NCBI GenBank assembly: GCA_031292355.1
Contig: JARLHI010000003.1
Location: forward strand, 186,001 to 250,000
Length of the DNA: 64,000 nucleotides
Source of the DNA: Candidatus Obscuribacterales bacterium
GTDB taxonomy: Bacteria > Cyanobacteriota > Vampirovibrionia > Obscuribacterales > Obscuribacteraceae
Reading direction: 5' to 3'
Under the pieces are notes generated by a model. That model was given only the letters and a program-made list of their open reading frames with translations, made no database searches and was not told the origin of the DNA. Position 1 is the first letter of the stretch. Every line of letters starts with the position of its first letter. Position numbers and translations under genes: made by a program. This document shows positions 1 to 8,193 of the stretch, in pieces.

Positions 1-1
1 G

Positions 2-733
2 CAGTGCATGCCATGGAGAATGGCTTACTTAACGGCTGGTGCAGTTGGTTTTGCGTTGCTTCTAGCACGGTTTTCTTTAAAAGAGACAACCTTATTCTTG
101 AAGACAAAAACTGCATCTATTAAAGGAGGCAGTTTGAATATCTTGTTTTCGAGTCGGGCAAGATGTCTGCGCCTTCTCCGTTGTGTACTCGCCGCAGCAC
201 CAGTGTGGTTTGCTATTGCAGTCCTTGTATCCTTTGGACCGGAGATATCTGCCCAAGGCAAGCAGACAACCCTTACGGTCGCATCTTGCATATTTTTCAG
301 TTCGATTGGAGAATCATTCGGAGAAATTTGCAGCGGTGTAGTTAGCCAACTGCTCCACAGTCGACGACGAACCATGTATTCATTTCTCGCTGCGGGCGCT
401 GCTTTCGCGCTTTTGATATTGAATTGTCCAACCGATCTTTATGCACCATTGTGTTTACCATTATTATTCAGTTTTGGGTACTGGTCGGTAGCCATCACAA
501 CAACAGCCGAGCAATTTGGGACGAACATTCGCGCAACGGCTACGTCACTCGTTCCAAACCTGGTACGCGCTTCAGCAATACCCGTGACATGTCTATTTAG
601 CGCGCTTTCACAGAAAATAGGCGCACGCAATGCTGCCATTGCTACTGGTGCCTGTTGCTTCATTTTAGCTATAATTTCCATTCATTGTATGGAAGAAACT
701 GCCGGTAAGGAACTCGATTTTATTGAAAGTTGA
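2..733 (+). CDS. MFS transporter, C-terminal part (cut by window edge)
   Basis: This is the carboxy-terminal portion of a major facilitator superfamily permease. The frame is open to the left edge, so the N-terminal half lies outside the window; the internal ATG at base 8 is probably not the true start. About 243 residues are visible with five or six hydrophobic helices. The stretch GTNIRATATSLVPNLVR, about 60 residues from the end, matches the conserved loop before the last helices in sugar-porter-like MFS proteins. The substrate cannot be read from the sequence. It would sit in the inner membrane as a solute:proton symporter or exporter. The next reading frame begins right at its stop, which suggests they were once one transcript. 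Confidence 0.75.
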   Translation, partial: QCMPWRMAYLTAGAVGFALLLARFSLKETTLFLKTKTASIKGGSLNILFSSRARCLRLLRCVLAAAPVWFAIAVLVSFGPEISAQGKQTTLTVASCIFFSSIGESFGEICSGVVSQLLHSRRRTMYSFLAAGAAFALLILNCPTDLYAPLCLPLLFSFGYWSVAITTTAEQFGTNIRATATSLVPNLVRASAIPVTCLFSALSQKIGARNAAIATGACCFILAIISIHCMEETAGKELDFIES

Positions 734-777
734 AATTCGAAAGAATTCGAAAGACAATTACAGAAAAAAAGAAATAC

Positions 778-967
778 ATGATGACGCAGTATTTGGTTGC
801 GATTCACCACCCCGACGATTACGATCCGCTTGTCGCAGAGGACGAGGCACTACTAACAACCGCGGTGCTGCATTCGCTTCGCCTGGCATCTTACATCGCT
901 GACTTGGGTAGTTTTATCCGTCATCTTATTTGCAGTCGCGCTAGGCACATTGATTGGGCTTTTTTAA
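778..967 (+). pseudogene. Decayed YCII-type gene fused to a membrane-protein relic
   Basis: The ATG pair at 778/781 begins MTQYLVAIHHPDDYDPLVAE, which is the typical first 20 residues of YCII-related (DGPF-type) small proteins. The similarity stops after EDEA near base 848. The same frame then runs as unrelated residues to 1002. In another frame, bases 857-967 read a hydrophobic segment with FAWHLTSLTWVVLSV and LFAVALGTLIGLF and then a stop. This looks like the last helix of a small membrane protein. I read this as a deletion junction between two dead genes. A short real protein of 74 residues ending at 1002 cannot be fully excluded. Confidence 0.45.
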
Positions 968-1090
968 CAGGGATTGGATTTGTGTCCCTTGTTTTTCCAT
1001 AAATACGACAAATTAAGCACTTAGAAGTTTATGCGACTTAAAAGAGAAGTCCTGGGAATGTAGACAATATAGTGTACAGAGGCAATAGCG

Positions 1091-2629
1091 TTGGTCAAGT
1101 ATTTCAGACGGTTCGTCGCTGTCGCTGCGGTCGCTCTAACAGCGGTACCAGCCTATTCCCATGATAAATACGGTTTGGTTGATCTGCAAGACAAATTTGT
1201 CATCCCGCCTATTTACGAACAAATCTCGACAGTAGGGCCTGGTGTTTATAAGTGCTTTCCAAAATATAAAGATTTATCGGAATTTAAAAGGAATCCCACA
1301 AAGGCAACGTCAGGCGGCGCCCGTAACCAGAATCAAAGTTCAAAAGAATCTCTCAGTGAGCACTTCGGAAATCCGAATTTCTTGCCTTCGGAGTTGCGCG
1401 ATAGAAACAACCGTCTAGTTCATCTGGCAGTGCCGCAGAATTGTTCGGTCACGGAGGTATTTGTACCGCAGAGTCTGAAGCAGCCAACAGCCGAAAATTT
1501 GCAAAGTGCCAACGTCCTCTATCGTATTTACGGCTTAAATGGCTGCGGGCTGATTGACGGTTCGGGAAAGGTAATCCTAACTCCACAATTCGAAAATTCA
1601 ATAATAATCAATAACTTTGAAAATAGTGGATTTAAAGGCATTTCTGCAAATCAAAAAACAGGCACAAATCGTTCAACAACAAATATCAAAATAAACATAC
1701 CTTCTGATGTCGCTCCGCCTTTCAAAGTCAAGAACGAAGGCTATAAGCTTGTGAGGGGAGCAATTGCGACGGCTCCAAAAGAACTTCTGTATAGAGCAAA
1801 CCTTGTCTGCAAAATTCCCTCACAATATGATCAATGCGATGTACTCGACGATTCGCATTTTCTTGCCCGAGTAAGCGGGTATCAGCCCGGCGGAAAAACG
1901 CCATCGCCTATAGTGCTGGATCGCGCCGGGAATATTGCACCACAATTACCTACTAACGCCACCTTTGTTCAACTCACAGACCACGGTTTTATCTGCGTAA
2001 TCAAGACTGGCGACATGAAGACCGATTGGCAAAATGGAATTGATTTATTGTTCTTTGACACAAGCGGCAGATTACTTTCGACGATACACTGCAACGCCTT
2101 CTCGCGATTCGAAAACAAGCTGTCGGTGGCTAAGACGAACAAGGGCAAGTACGGTAACAAAACCTGGTTATATGAGAACGAATCGGTTTGTAAGGGCGTG
2201 ATCGACGAAAACGGAAAATGGCTTATCAAACCAGAGTTTTGTGGATTAAAGATTGCGGAACCAGATCGAATCATCAAGAAAGTCTTTGAAACGCACTTTA
2301 ACAGCCAGGAATGCAAGAACGAAGATTCCTCCTTGGCTAGTCAGTTCGATTTGCTATTGAATGATTACCATCTCATTGGCATGACGAGAAATGAGTTGGA
2401 TGAACTTATTGGTGTCAGAAACAGCAACATCATGAATGGCATTCTCACGCGCACAATTTCCGGGTTCGGCTCCCGGTGCGGGAACGCGCACACCTACGTA
2501 CAATTCAGAATCGATAATAACAAGGTGACTGGCTGGCGGTTCTCTTCCTTGAATCGCGAAGAATCCAAATGGATAGACAAAAATATCTCTGGCGCGGATT
2601 TTGCCAGTCTTAATGGCAAAAACATCTAG
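1091..2629 (+). CDS. Exported WG-repeat protein
   Basis: This 512-residue exported protein starts at TTG 1091; AGAGG lies 8-9 bases upstream. The signal peptide is residues 1-23 (ends AVPAYS). WG/KWG beta repeats are visible: KYGLVDLQDKFVIPPIYEQI at about 26-45, CGLIDGSGKVILTPQFE at about 152-168, and CKGVIDENGKWLIKPEF at about 360-376. Such repeats carry Gly-Leu-Ile/Val-Asp, a turn, then Ile-x-Pro-x-Tyr/Phe. The middle is Asn/Lys-rich and less clear. The last 90 residues (MTRNELDELIG, then FGSRCGNAHTYVQF) resemble the SmpA/OmlA-like tails often seen in exported proteins of this type. WG-repeat proteins have no settled function. The protein probably acts in the periplasm or at the cell surface. 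Confidence 0.75.
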   Translation: MVKYFRRFVAVAAVALTAVPAYSHDKYGLVDLQDKFVIPPIYEQISTVGPGVYKCFPKYKDLSEFKRNPTKATSGGARNQNQSSKESLSEHFGNPNFLPSELRDRNNRLVHLAVPQNCSVTEVFVPQSLKQPTAENLQSANVLYRIYGLNGCGLIDGSGKVILTPQFENSIIINNFENSGFKGISANQKTGTNRSTTNIKINIPSDVAPPFKVKNEGYKLVRGAIATAPKELLYRANLVCKIPSQYDQCDVLDDSHFLARVSGYQPGGKTPSPIVLDRAGNIAPQLPTNATFVQLTDHGFICVIKTGDMKTDWQNGIDLLFFDTSGRLLSTIHCNAFSRFENKLSVAKTNKGKYGNKTWLYENESVCKGVIDENGKWLIKPEFCGLKIAEPDRIIKKVFETHFNSQECKNEDSSLASQFDLLLNDYHLIGMTRNELDELIGVRNSNIMNGILTRTISGFGSRCGNAHTYVQFRIDNNKVTGWRFSSLNREESKWIDKNISGADFASLNGKNI

Positions 2630-2791
2630 TCTATAGAGTAAGTATCAAAATTCGAAATTTCAAATGTTCGGAAGTATGTCATCTCAACTGGTTAAACATT
2701 TCATAGTTCTTATATTTGAATTATCGAGTAGACTAATATTCGACTATTCGTATTGTCGAATACTTGATTGTCTAATAAATTAGAAAAGAGA

Positions 2792-3364
2792 TCAAAAAGG
2801 TTCGTTAGCAATTGTCACTAGCGGTCGGTGCTTACCGACGAAATCCAACTCCCAAATCTGGTTGTAAACGGACGATTTCCATTTATTCGGAAACGTGCCA
2901 TCTTTTACACCAAGTGCGTGCACCAGCGCGGGTAATTTTTCATGGTGCCAGACAACCACAATCAGCTTGTTTTTGAACTGCGGATCTTGGGTTAATGCCT
3001 GAGCCAGTTTTTGATAGTCTTCGTCTCTGAATGAATCACTCAAGGGGACGCCGGTTTCTTGAGATAATGGCAGTGCAGTTTGAGTGCATCGGCTACTGTG
3101 CTTTGAGTCAGCGGCGACAAAAATATAATCTGGACGGCCAAATTGTGATGTTATATATGGTGGCAAGTTTCGCGCGCGCGTATATCCAGCAAAAGCTAGA
3201 TTGTTGTCATTTGACTTATCGGGTTTCTCGGCATGACGCATGATAAGAACCCGCTCAGTCGTTTGAGCCGCAGGCGGTGTCTTATATTTATGACGTGCAA
3301 GGGCTGTGCACGGCCAGATGCTCAAGCTGGCAAATAAGACGACTGCTAACAATGTTTTGCGCAT
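2792..3364 (-). CDS. Exported histidine phosphatase family protein
   Basis: This 190-residue protein has a signal peptide (residues 1-23, ending TALA) followed by the branch's diagnostic motif VLIMRHAEKPD at about 39-49. The RHAEKP context is typical of the SixA/phosphoglycerate-mutase-like clan, where the His is phosphorylated during catalysis. A second conserved His occurs in VVVWHHEKLPAL near 138-149, which fits the distal catalytic His. The signal peptide argues for a periplasmic phosphatase rather than a glycolytic enzyme. The substrate is unknown. The gene stands alone and is separated by AT-rich DNA from the WG-repeat gene. Confidence 0.8.
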   Translation of the reverse strand: MRKTLLAVVLFASLSIWPCTALARHKYKTPPAAQTTERVLIMRHAEKPDKSNDNNLAFAGYTRARNLPPYITSQFGRPDYIFVAADSKHSSRCTQTALPLSQETGVPLSDSFRDEDYQKLAQALTQDPQFKNKLIVVVWHHEKLPALVHALGVKDGTFPNKWKSSVYNQIWELDFVGKHRPLVTIANEPF

Positions 3365-3449
3365 GCTCGTTATCCATAATGGTGCCTAGAGATGATGACG
3401 TGAGCAAAACGACCAGGAGCCCTTAATTCACAATTTCGGCACATATCAA

Positions 3450-4043
3450 TCAGGCATCGCTTTCAGGCATCTGCCAGCCAATTGAGGCGGCCCATCGTTG
3501 AGCAGAATGCATAATCAAATCGCAGACTGGATCTTTGATGTCGCAATAGGCCTCAATATCACCACAGTGCTCAGCAAGCTGCTGCTTCACCTTACCGTAG
3601 TGCTCGGCGACGACTTTATCGGCCCGCAGAAAATCACGAAAAAGAAGCGGGTATTCTTGATTTGCTTTGCCACTAACACGCACGTGCAAATTCATCGCTC
3701 TGAAGCCCTCAGGCGCTCTATAAAACTGCTTTTGCCAGTGCGACTCGTCAAGTTGGCAACCGGCCGGGATATGGTCGAACGAATTCTCGCTCGCACGAGC
3801 AAAGCCACCACTTTCAAGTTTATCTTTGATATCGGCAAAGTCCTCGGCGGACGCGACTGTTATCTGAATATCAATTCTGTCCTTGGCACAAAGATCCTCA
3901 ACCGCGGTCGAGCCGATGTGGTCGATCCTTCTCGCCGTCGGCCCAACTAGATTTCTTATGATGGCGGCCAAATTCTGAAAGTCCAATTTCCAGCTCTTTG
4001 AATGCGGGACTATATTTATTTGGTTTGTTTTGGAAGCGCTCAT
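3450..4043 (-). CDS. GrpB family protein (nucleotidyltransferase-like, UPF0157)
   Basis: This 197-residue protein matches the GrpB/UPF0157 family in length and motifs: VPHSKSWKLDFQ near the N terminus, RIDHIGSTAVEDL at about 37-49 (family pattern HIGSTAVxGL), and DRIDIQITV right after. The fold is related to nucleotidyltransferases; GS and DIxI occupy the positions of the active-site motif. GrpB domains are found alone or fused to CoaE (dephospho-CoA kinase), but their reaction is not firmly known. No neighbour gives a functional hint. Its upstream side faces a 361-base gap without a gene. Confidence 0.85.
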   Translation of the reverse strand: MSASKTNQINIVPHSKSWKLDFQNLAAIIRNLVGPTARRIDHIGSTAVEDLCAKDRIDIQITVASAEDFADIKDKLESGGFARASENSFDHIPAGCQLDESHWQKQFYRAPEGFRAMNLHVRVSGKANQEYPLLFRDFLRADKVVAEHYGKVKQQLAEHCGDIEAYCDIKDPVCDLIMHSAQRWAASIGWQMPESDA

Positions 4044-4370
4044 TTCAAATGCTCGATTTACAGGTCTAGAAATTTGCTTAGGGATATTTTTGAGTCAAAA
4101 GTAGCGAATTGACCTTAAAACGCCATCAAAATTCGAGGCTGCAAACGCCCTCTCTGTAAGTGTTTTCAGCCTCGGACAACAGGAATGAAACATAATATAC
4201 ATTATCAGAACTACGCCGCCAGCAAAAAAGACGGGATTTGACGGCAATCGAACAGGAATTTCCAGTCGTTACCAATCTAGGTTTTGACGAGAGCTAAAAA
4301 ATTCTGCTCGATCGAAATCGTAATTCTCAATTTAAAGGTCGACGGCCTGAATACCCATGTCAAGCCCGTG

Positions 4371-4399
4371 TTGACTGCTTGAGCTATGCTCTGTATGTG
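4371..4399 (+). promoter_or_regulatory. Candidate sigma70 promoter
   Basis: TTGACT (4371-4376) and TATGTG (4394-4399) are 17 bases apart. This is a reasonable vegetative promoter in the otherwise featureless 4044-4404 gap. If used, transcription would begin at about 4406, at the GTG proposed for the next gene. Either that message is leaderless or translation begins further in. I saw no other gene in 4044-4404. Confidence 0.3.
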
Positions 4400-4404
4400 G
4401 CAGT

Positions 4405-4770
4405 GTGGGTCGAGTAAGTTTTTTGACAGTTAGCAAACATATTGAGTCCCAACATTCTCCAGCGCCAGCAAGTGACGGAGCACCATCGGCTGAGGATTCA
4501 GCCATCAGGAAATTCTCACTCAGCTGTCACAGCGAGCCGCAGCTGATTGCATCTGAGGCTGCTAAACAGACAGACCAAACCAAAGTCCCCGCTGAAAAGC
4601 TTTTTCTCGGGCGAATGGGCGAAATCGCGCTAAACGCAGACAGCAGTCTTAAACCCGAAGCGCAGGCCAAAGTGGCCTGGAATAAGCTCTTCTATCCTGA
4701 ATGCTTCAATGAAAAAACTGAACCGGCGAAAGAAGTGAGTCTTTGTTTGAAAGACAATATCTACGGCTAA
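4405..4770 (+). CDS. Hypothetical protein
   Basis: This is an unrecognised 121-residue protein with a GTG start at 4405. The first ~35 residues are Ser/Ala/Pro-rich and look disordered. The rest is mixed helical with KVPAEKLFLGRMGEIALNAD and KVAWNKLFYPECF. It has no signal peptide and no membrane segment. There is no good ribosome site before the GTG, and a candidate promoter ends five bases upstream. The true start may therefore be internal, for example the ATG of MGEIALNAD, or the message may be leaderless. No operon partner is evident. Confidence 0.45.
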   Translation: MGRVSFLTVSKHIESQHSPAPASDGAPSAEDSAIRKFSLSCHSEPQLIASEAAKQTDQTKVPAEKLFLGRMGEIALNADSSLKPEAQAKVAWNKLFYPECFNEKTEPAKEVSLCLKDNIYG

Positions 4771-4929
4771 AACACTTCTTACCAGCGAAAACTTCTACTA
4801 TTGGATTATTCGACAATACGACTGCTTAAATTGTTGAAGTTCTGAACTGTCAAACATTCAGAATTGTGGCACTGTATTATTGTGGTGTGAATGGGAATCA
4901 AACCAACCGCGTTTGGCTCTGAGGACATC

Positions 4930-5292
4930 ATGGTCTATTGTCGCTGTCCAGTTTGTGGGAACGGGTTTCATTTAAATCCTGGTATTCCAATCGATGACTG
5001 GTATCGCAAATTTGCGCCTGGTCTCAAACCAAATGATGAACCAGAGATTGCGTGTCGCGATTGCTGGACGAAGCTTGACGTTGGCGATCGAGTAAGGATC
5101 AGGCTCAAGACTGCTCGAATTGATGGTGGGTTTCATGAGCGTGATGAAGGCATCGTCGCCGCTCTCGAAGCGGAGGCAGAAAGTTGGTTTGTAGTGGACT
5201 TCGACAATCCCGTGCGTCGAGCTAAATTCCTACGTGATGAGCTTTCAATCGTTAAGAGAGCAACGTGCTCTCATCCTTCCTTGGAAGTCTAG
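4930..5292 (+). CDS. Small zinc-ribbon-like hypothetical protein
   Basis: This is a 120-residue protein if started at ATG 4930, which has GAGGAC ideally placed before it. An ATG at 4891 in the same frame would add 13 residues but lacks a clear ribosome site. Two Cys pairs, CPVC at about residues 6-9 and CRDC at about 43-46, form a four-cysteine site of the zinc-ribbon type. A beta-rich part follows with LDVGDRVRIRLKTARIDGGF and WFVVDFDNP, which resembles a small SH3-like barrel. No family is recognised. A nucleic-acid or protein binding role is only a guess from the fold pattern. Confidence 0.55.
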   Translation: MVYCRCPVCGNGFHLNPGIPIDDWYRKFAPGLKPNDEPEIACRDCWTKLDVGDRVRIRLKTARIDGGFHERDEGIVAALEAEAESWFVVDFDNPVRRAKFLRDELSIVKRATCSHPSLEV

Positions 5293-5368
5293 TTACGCTT
5301 TATCGTCTGTTTGGTGCATACTCGGGCGCATCCATTGTTGCGCCGCTGACACTGGTGTTGCCAAAGTC

Positions 5369-6298
5369 TTATTTCGAGTTATTCAAAATCGTCCAATCGT
5401 TGTACCAGAGAGCGTTTGATTCTTGGCCATAATCCTTAAGCATCGCTACCCCGGGCACAGTCACCTTTTTGTTCGGCGCTAAACGCTTGAGCGCGTTGTA
5501 AGCATCGACTCGCACATAGGCTTGGGGATCGTCCACGAGCTTCAATAGAACTGGTATCGCAGATGATGCTTCACATTGAGAATTGGCAATTGTTCTAGCG
5601 GCACATGAGCGCACAGAATCAATTTCGTCACTGAGCATGGGCAAAACCAAGTTTAAATTGTCATCCTGCACACCAATTTGTAAGATGGCAAAACAGGCTG
5701 TATTCCGTAAAGCAACGTTTTCAGTGGCCATTAGAGCGACTAGATCTGGCAACGCCGCTTTTGCCGATGGACCAATGTCAGCGAGGGCACGCACCGCACT
5801 AGATGCGACACCACTTTCTGGATCGTCCAAAACTGTAATCAAGGCAGGAACAGATATCGATGCAGCCGCGGGTCCAATATCTCCAAGAGCCATGGCAGCA
5901 CGGCCGCGAATCGAATCATAAGTCTTGTTCTGTAAGAATTCGATCAGAACTGGTGCTGCATCTTTTGCATCTGGTCCCATAGCATCTAAGGCAATTGCCA
6001 CCTGTTCCTTCACACCTGGATCGCTATCGGACATAGCAGCAATAAGAGCCGGAATCGCCTCTTTGCCTTCGACACCCATTTTGGCCACTTTTTTTGCAGC
6101 ATTGCGCTTCAAATCCAAGTCGTTGGACTGTAAATCGGCAACTGCTGCGGCAATTTCGCTGTGTCGAAAATTTCCAGCATCGGCTGGTAGACTCGACGAA
6201 CCGAGACAAATATAGATTACAAGAGCGATCCCTATTCCCAGAGGACGTTTCGCATGCACACTGGTACACAGATTGGATAATTTTGCCGGTGGCAGCAT
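5369..6298 (-). CDS. Exported HEAT-repeat protein
   Basis: This 309-residue protein has an N-terminal hydrophobic segment (GIGIALVIYICLGSSS, about 22-37) and a likely signal cleavage after LPADA. Seven or so HEAT/PBS-lyase-type repeats follow from about residue 48 to 290. Typical units include AIPALIAAMSDSDPGVKEQV, APVLIEFLQNKTYDSIRGRA and VPALITVLDDPESGVASSAV, each with the AxxALxxxLxDxdxxVRxxA spacing. HEAT solenoids mediate protein-protein contacts; no catalytic domain is attached. The signal sequence suggests it works in the periplasm. A second HEAT protein, cytoplasmic, lies at 42988-43509. Confidence 0.8.
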   Translation of the reverse strand: MLPPAKLSNLCTSVHAKRPLGIGIALVIYICLGSSSLPADAGNFRHSEIAAAVADLQSNDLDLKRNAAKKVAKMGVEGKEAIPALIAAMSDSDPGVKEQVAIALDAMGPDAKDAAPVLIEFLQNKTYDSIRGRAAMALGDIGPAAASISVPALITVLDDPESGVASSAVRALADIGPSAKAALPDLVALMATENVALRNTACFAILQIGVQDDNLNLVLPMLSDEIDSVRSCAARTIANSQCEASSAIPVLLKLVDDPQAYVRVDAYNALKRLAPNKKVTVPGVAMLKDYGQESNALWYNDWTILNNSK

Positions 6299-6545
6299 AA
6301 GACCTCAACTCTAAAATAAATCGCCCAGACAAAGTATCGACCATGTTTCCTGAAGAATTAGGGGTGCTTGACGATAAGTAGAAAGTAGTCATTGGTTTAA
6401 TCGAGCAGTCAACAATACGTATTTATGAACCGTCGTCAATACAACGATACAAATAGATGATAATAAGTAATTTTGAACTTTCAACCATTCAACAAGTCAC
6501 GTCAGTTGTAACTAATTACAAGCATCTAAGTGTTAGCATAAACTG

Positions 6546-7490
6546 ATGCATTTCTATTTTATTGGTGTCACCACTAAACAATCTGCGATGGTGAGTATTC
6601 TTCCTCTGTGGTCCGAAGCTCTAAATATAAAGCTGGAACTCATTGGCATAGATCTTTCCCTGGATGCCTCACCGTCTCAGTATCGTGAAGCAGTCGCCCG
6701 CATAAAGAACGATCCAGACGCGATTGGCTCTGTTGTCACCACTCATAAAACGAAATTATTTGAGCACGCCTTTTCGCTTTTCGATAAATTTGATACCCTC
6801 GCCGAGGTCACTAAAGAGGTCTGCTCCATCACGCGGAGAGCAGGGATCCTCGAGGGTTTAGCGGGAACGGATTGTTTGTCGACAACTCATGGTCTCAATG
6901 ATATTTTGGGTAGTGAATACTGGAAATCCTACCCAAGTGATGTTGTATGTTTCGGTGCAGGCGGCGTTGCAAGATCTATTGCACTTAGCCTGTTGTGCGA
7001 TTTTCAGACGTCATTGCCGTTTAGTAATCCCAGAAGATATCTGCCAAATCGATTGGTATTTGTTGATATCAACTCATCGCAAATCCAATCTATTAGAGAT
7101 CTAATGGCCCCTTTTTCCGATCGTATGCAAATTGAATTTTTGCACCAAAACGACATCACGGCAAATGACAGACTAGTAACCAATTCGTCGGAGCACTCAT
7201 TGATAATCAATGCGACCGGCATGGGTAAAGATCGCCCCGGCTCACCACTGAGCAATGCTGTGATTTTTCCCAAGCAATCAATAGCCTGGGATTTAAATTA
7301 TCGAGGCGAAAGGCTTTTTCTGCAGCAAGCGCAAATGCAAGAAGAAAGTCGAAAATTGACCATCCATGATGGTTGGTTGTGTTTTATGCATGGATGGACG
7401 CAATCCATACAAGCATCACTTCAGTGCAACTTTTCCAAAGAGCAATTCGATCATCTAGTCGATGTGGCTCAAGCGTTTCGCTCGAGATAA
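6546..7490 (+). CDS. Shikimate dehydrogenase-like protein
   Basis: This 314-residue protein has the two-domain layout of shikimate/quinate 5-dehydrogenases, which reduce 3-dehydroshikimate with NADPH. Family landmarks: GSVVTTHKTKLFEHA at about 61-75 with the active-site Lys of the VT.PHK motif; LAGTDCLS at about 103-110 in place of GxNTD; the nucleotide site CFGAGGVARSIALSL at about 135-149; NATGMGKDRPGSP at about 222-234 in place of NATPxG; and WDLNYRGERLFLQQA near 251-265. Several motifs are off consensus (TTHK for TIPHK, GM for PLG). It may therefore be a paralog with a different polyol substrate rather than the AroE of the aromatic pathway. It abuts a small conserved gene. Confidence 0.75.
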   Translation: MHFYFIGVTTKQSAMVSILPLWSEALNIKLELIGIDLSLDASPSQYREAVARIKNDPDAIGSVVTTHKTKLFEHAFSLFDKFDTLAEVTKEVCSITRRAGILEGLAGTDCLSTTHGLNDILGSEYWKSYPSDVVCFGAGGVARSIALSLLCDFQTSLPFSNPRRYLPNRLVFVDINSSQIQSIRDLMAPFSDRMQIEFLHQNDITANDRLVTNSSEHSLIINATGMGKDRPGSPLSNAVIFPKQSIAWDLNYRGERLFLQQAQMQEESRKLTIHDGWLCFMHGWTQSIQASLQCNFSKEQFDHLVDVAQAFRSR

Positions 7491-7497
7491 TAATCCT

Positions 7498-7764
7498 ATG
7501 ATTCACGCCACCGCATCGGCTTTAAATAAACTGGAACCTTTGCTTAAGCGCCTTCGAAATTTCACGAAACTTAGAGAGAAATCACGCGGAATTTTTTACT
7601 ACAAGTCAAAAGCATTTCTACACTTTCACGAAGATAGACAAGGTCTGTTTGCCGATGTCTCCATCAGTTCAACTTGGACTAGATTTTCGGTAAATTCGAT
7701 AAACGACCATCAGCAGTTGATCGATGTCGTCAAATCAGAAATCGGCTCCGCAGATAATGTCTAG
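7498..7764 (+). CDS. Conserved hypothetical protein (88 aa)
   Basis: This starts at ATG 7498, seven bases after the stop of the shikimate dehydrogenase-like gene; a longer start inside that gene is possible but unlikely. It is a small cytoplasmic protein: helical N terminus (ALNKLEPLLKRLRNF), then GIFYYKSKAFLHFHEDRQGL and FADVSIS. The pattern F-Y-x-K-x-K-A-F-L-H-F-H-E-D is one I associate with a widespread family of small uncharacterised bacterial proteins; no biochemical role is known to me. The His pair in HFHED might bind a metal, but that is a guess. It is probably cotranscribed with the upstream dehydrogenase-like gene. Confidence 0.6.
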   Translation: MIHATASALNKLEPLLKRLRNFTKLREKSRGIFYYKSKAFLHFHEDRQGLFADVSISSTWTRFSVNSINDHQQLIDVVKSEIGSADNV

Positions 7765-7872
7765 GACGTCGCATGCCAAACATCATTTTTTTGCATCGTG
7801 GTCTCTCATAAAATATGATGCACTCACCGTAAGGACAGAGTTAGAAAAACCAATTTCGGAGAACAGTAGACC

Positions 7873-8191
7873 ATGATGAATGAAGTTCTAATACCGCTTT
7901 TGGCGAAACTCGAAAATCTGCTATTAGCTGAAATTCCACCGGCTGTTAAAAACTCTAATTTTAAAGAACGCACCTATTGCTACGACGTCCCCTTCGATGA
8001 TGAGGCAGTCACCTCGCTTTGCCGTGAACTCTATCCGATCTGCTTCGGACGACTTTGTCGTCTTTCCCGCGGACTGGTCCCACGACACAAGCGACTTCGA
8101 GCACATGCGTTGCATTCCAGAAGAGAAGCTTTATTTGTTGCGTTCACGCAGGCTATTAGGGTCAACTGAAATGCACGTGCTGCAAGAATAA
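7873..8191 (+). pseudogene. Frameshifted small gene
   Basis: The N-terminal part (from ATG 7873: MMNEVLIPLLAKLENLLLAE, then RTYCYDVPFDDEAV and SLCRELYP) looks like real protein. It then runs into Arg/Ala-rich sequence without character up to 8169. One frame over, the sequence SASDDFVVFPADWSHDTSDF and then EKLYLLRSRRLLGSTEMHVL reads as ordinary protein to the stop at 8191. Joining the two near base 8035-8050 gives one coherent protein of about 105 residues. I read this as a single-base frameshift, either a real mutation or a sequencing error. The family was not recognised. Confidence 0.5.
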
Positions 8192-8193
8192 GC

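Noticed and set aside
2748..4821. Inverted 15-base pair TCGTATTGTCGAATA (2748-2762) and TATTCGACAATACGA (4807-4821), flanking the phosphatase and GrpB genes like mobile-element ends.
   Set aside because: A 15-base match in either orientation is expected several times by chance in 64 kb, there is no transposase between, and the match does not extend.
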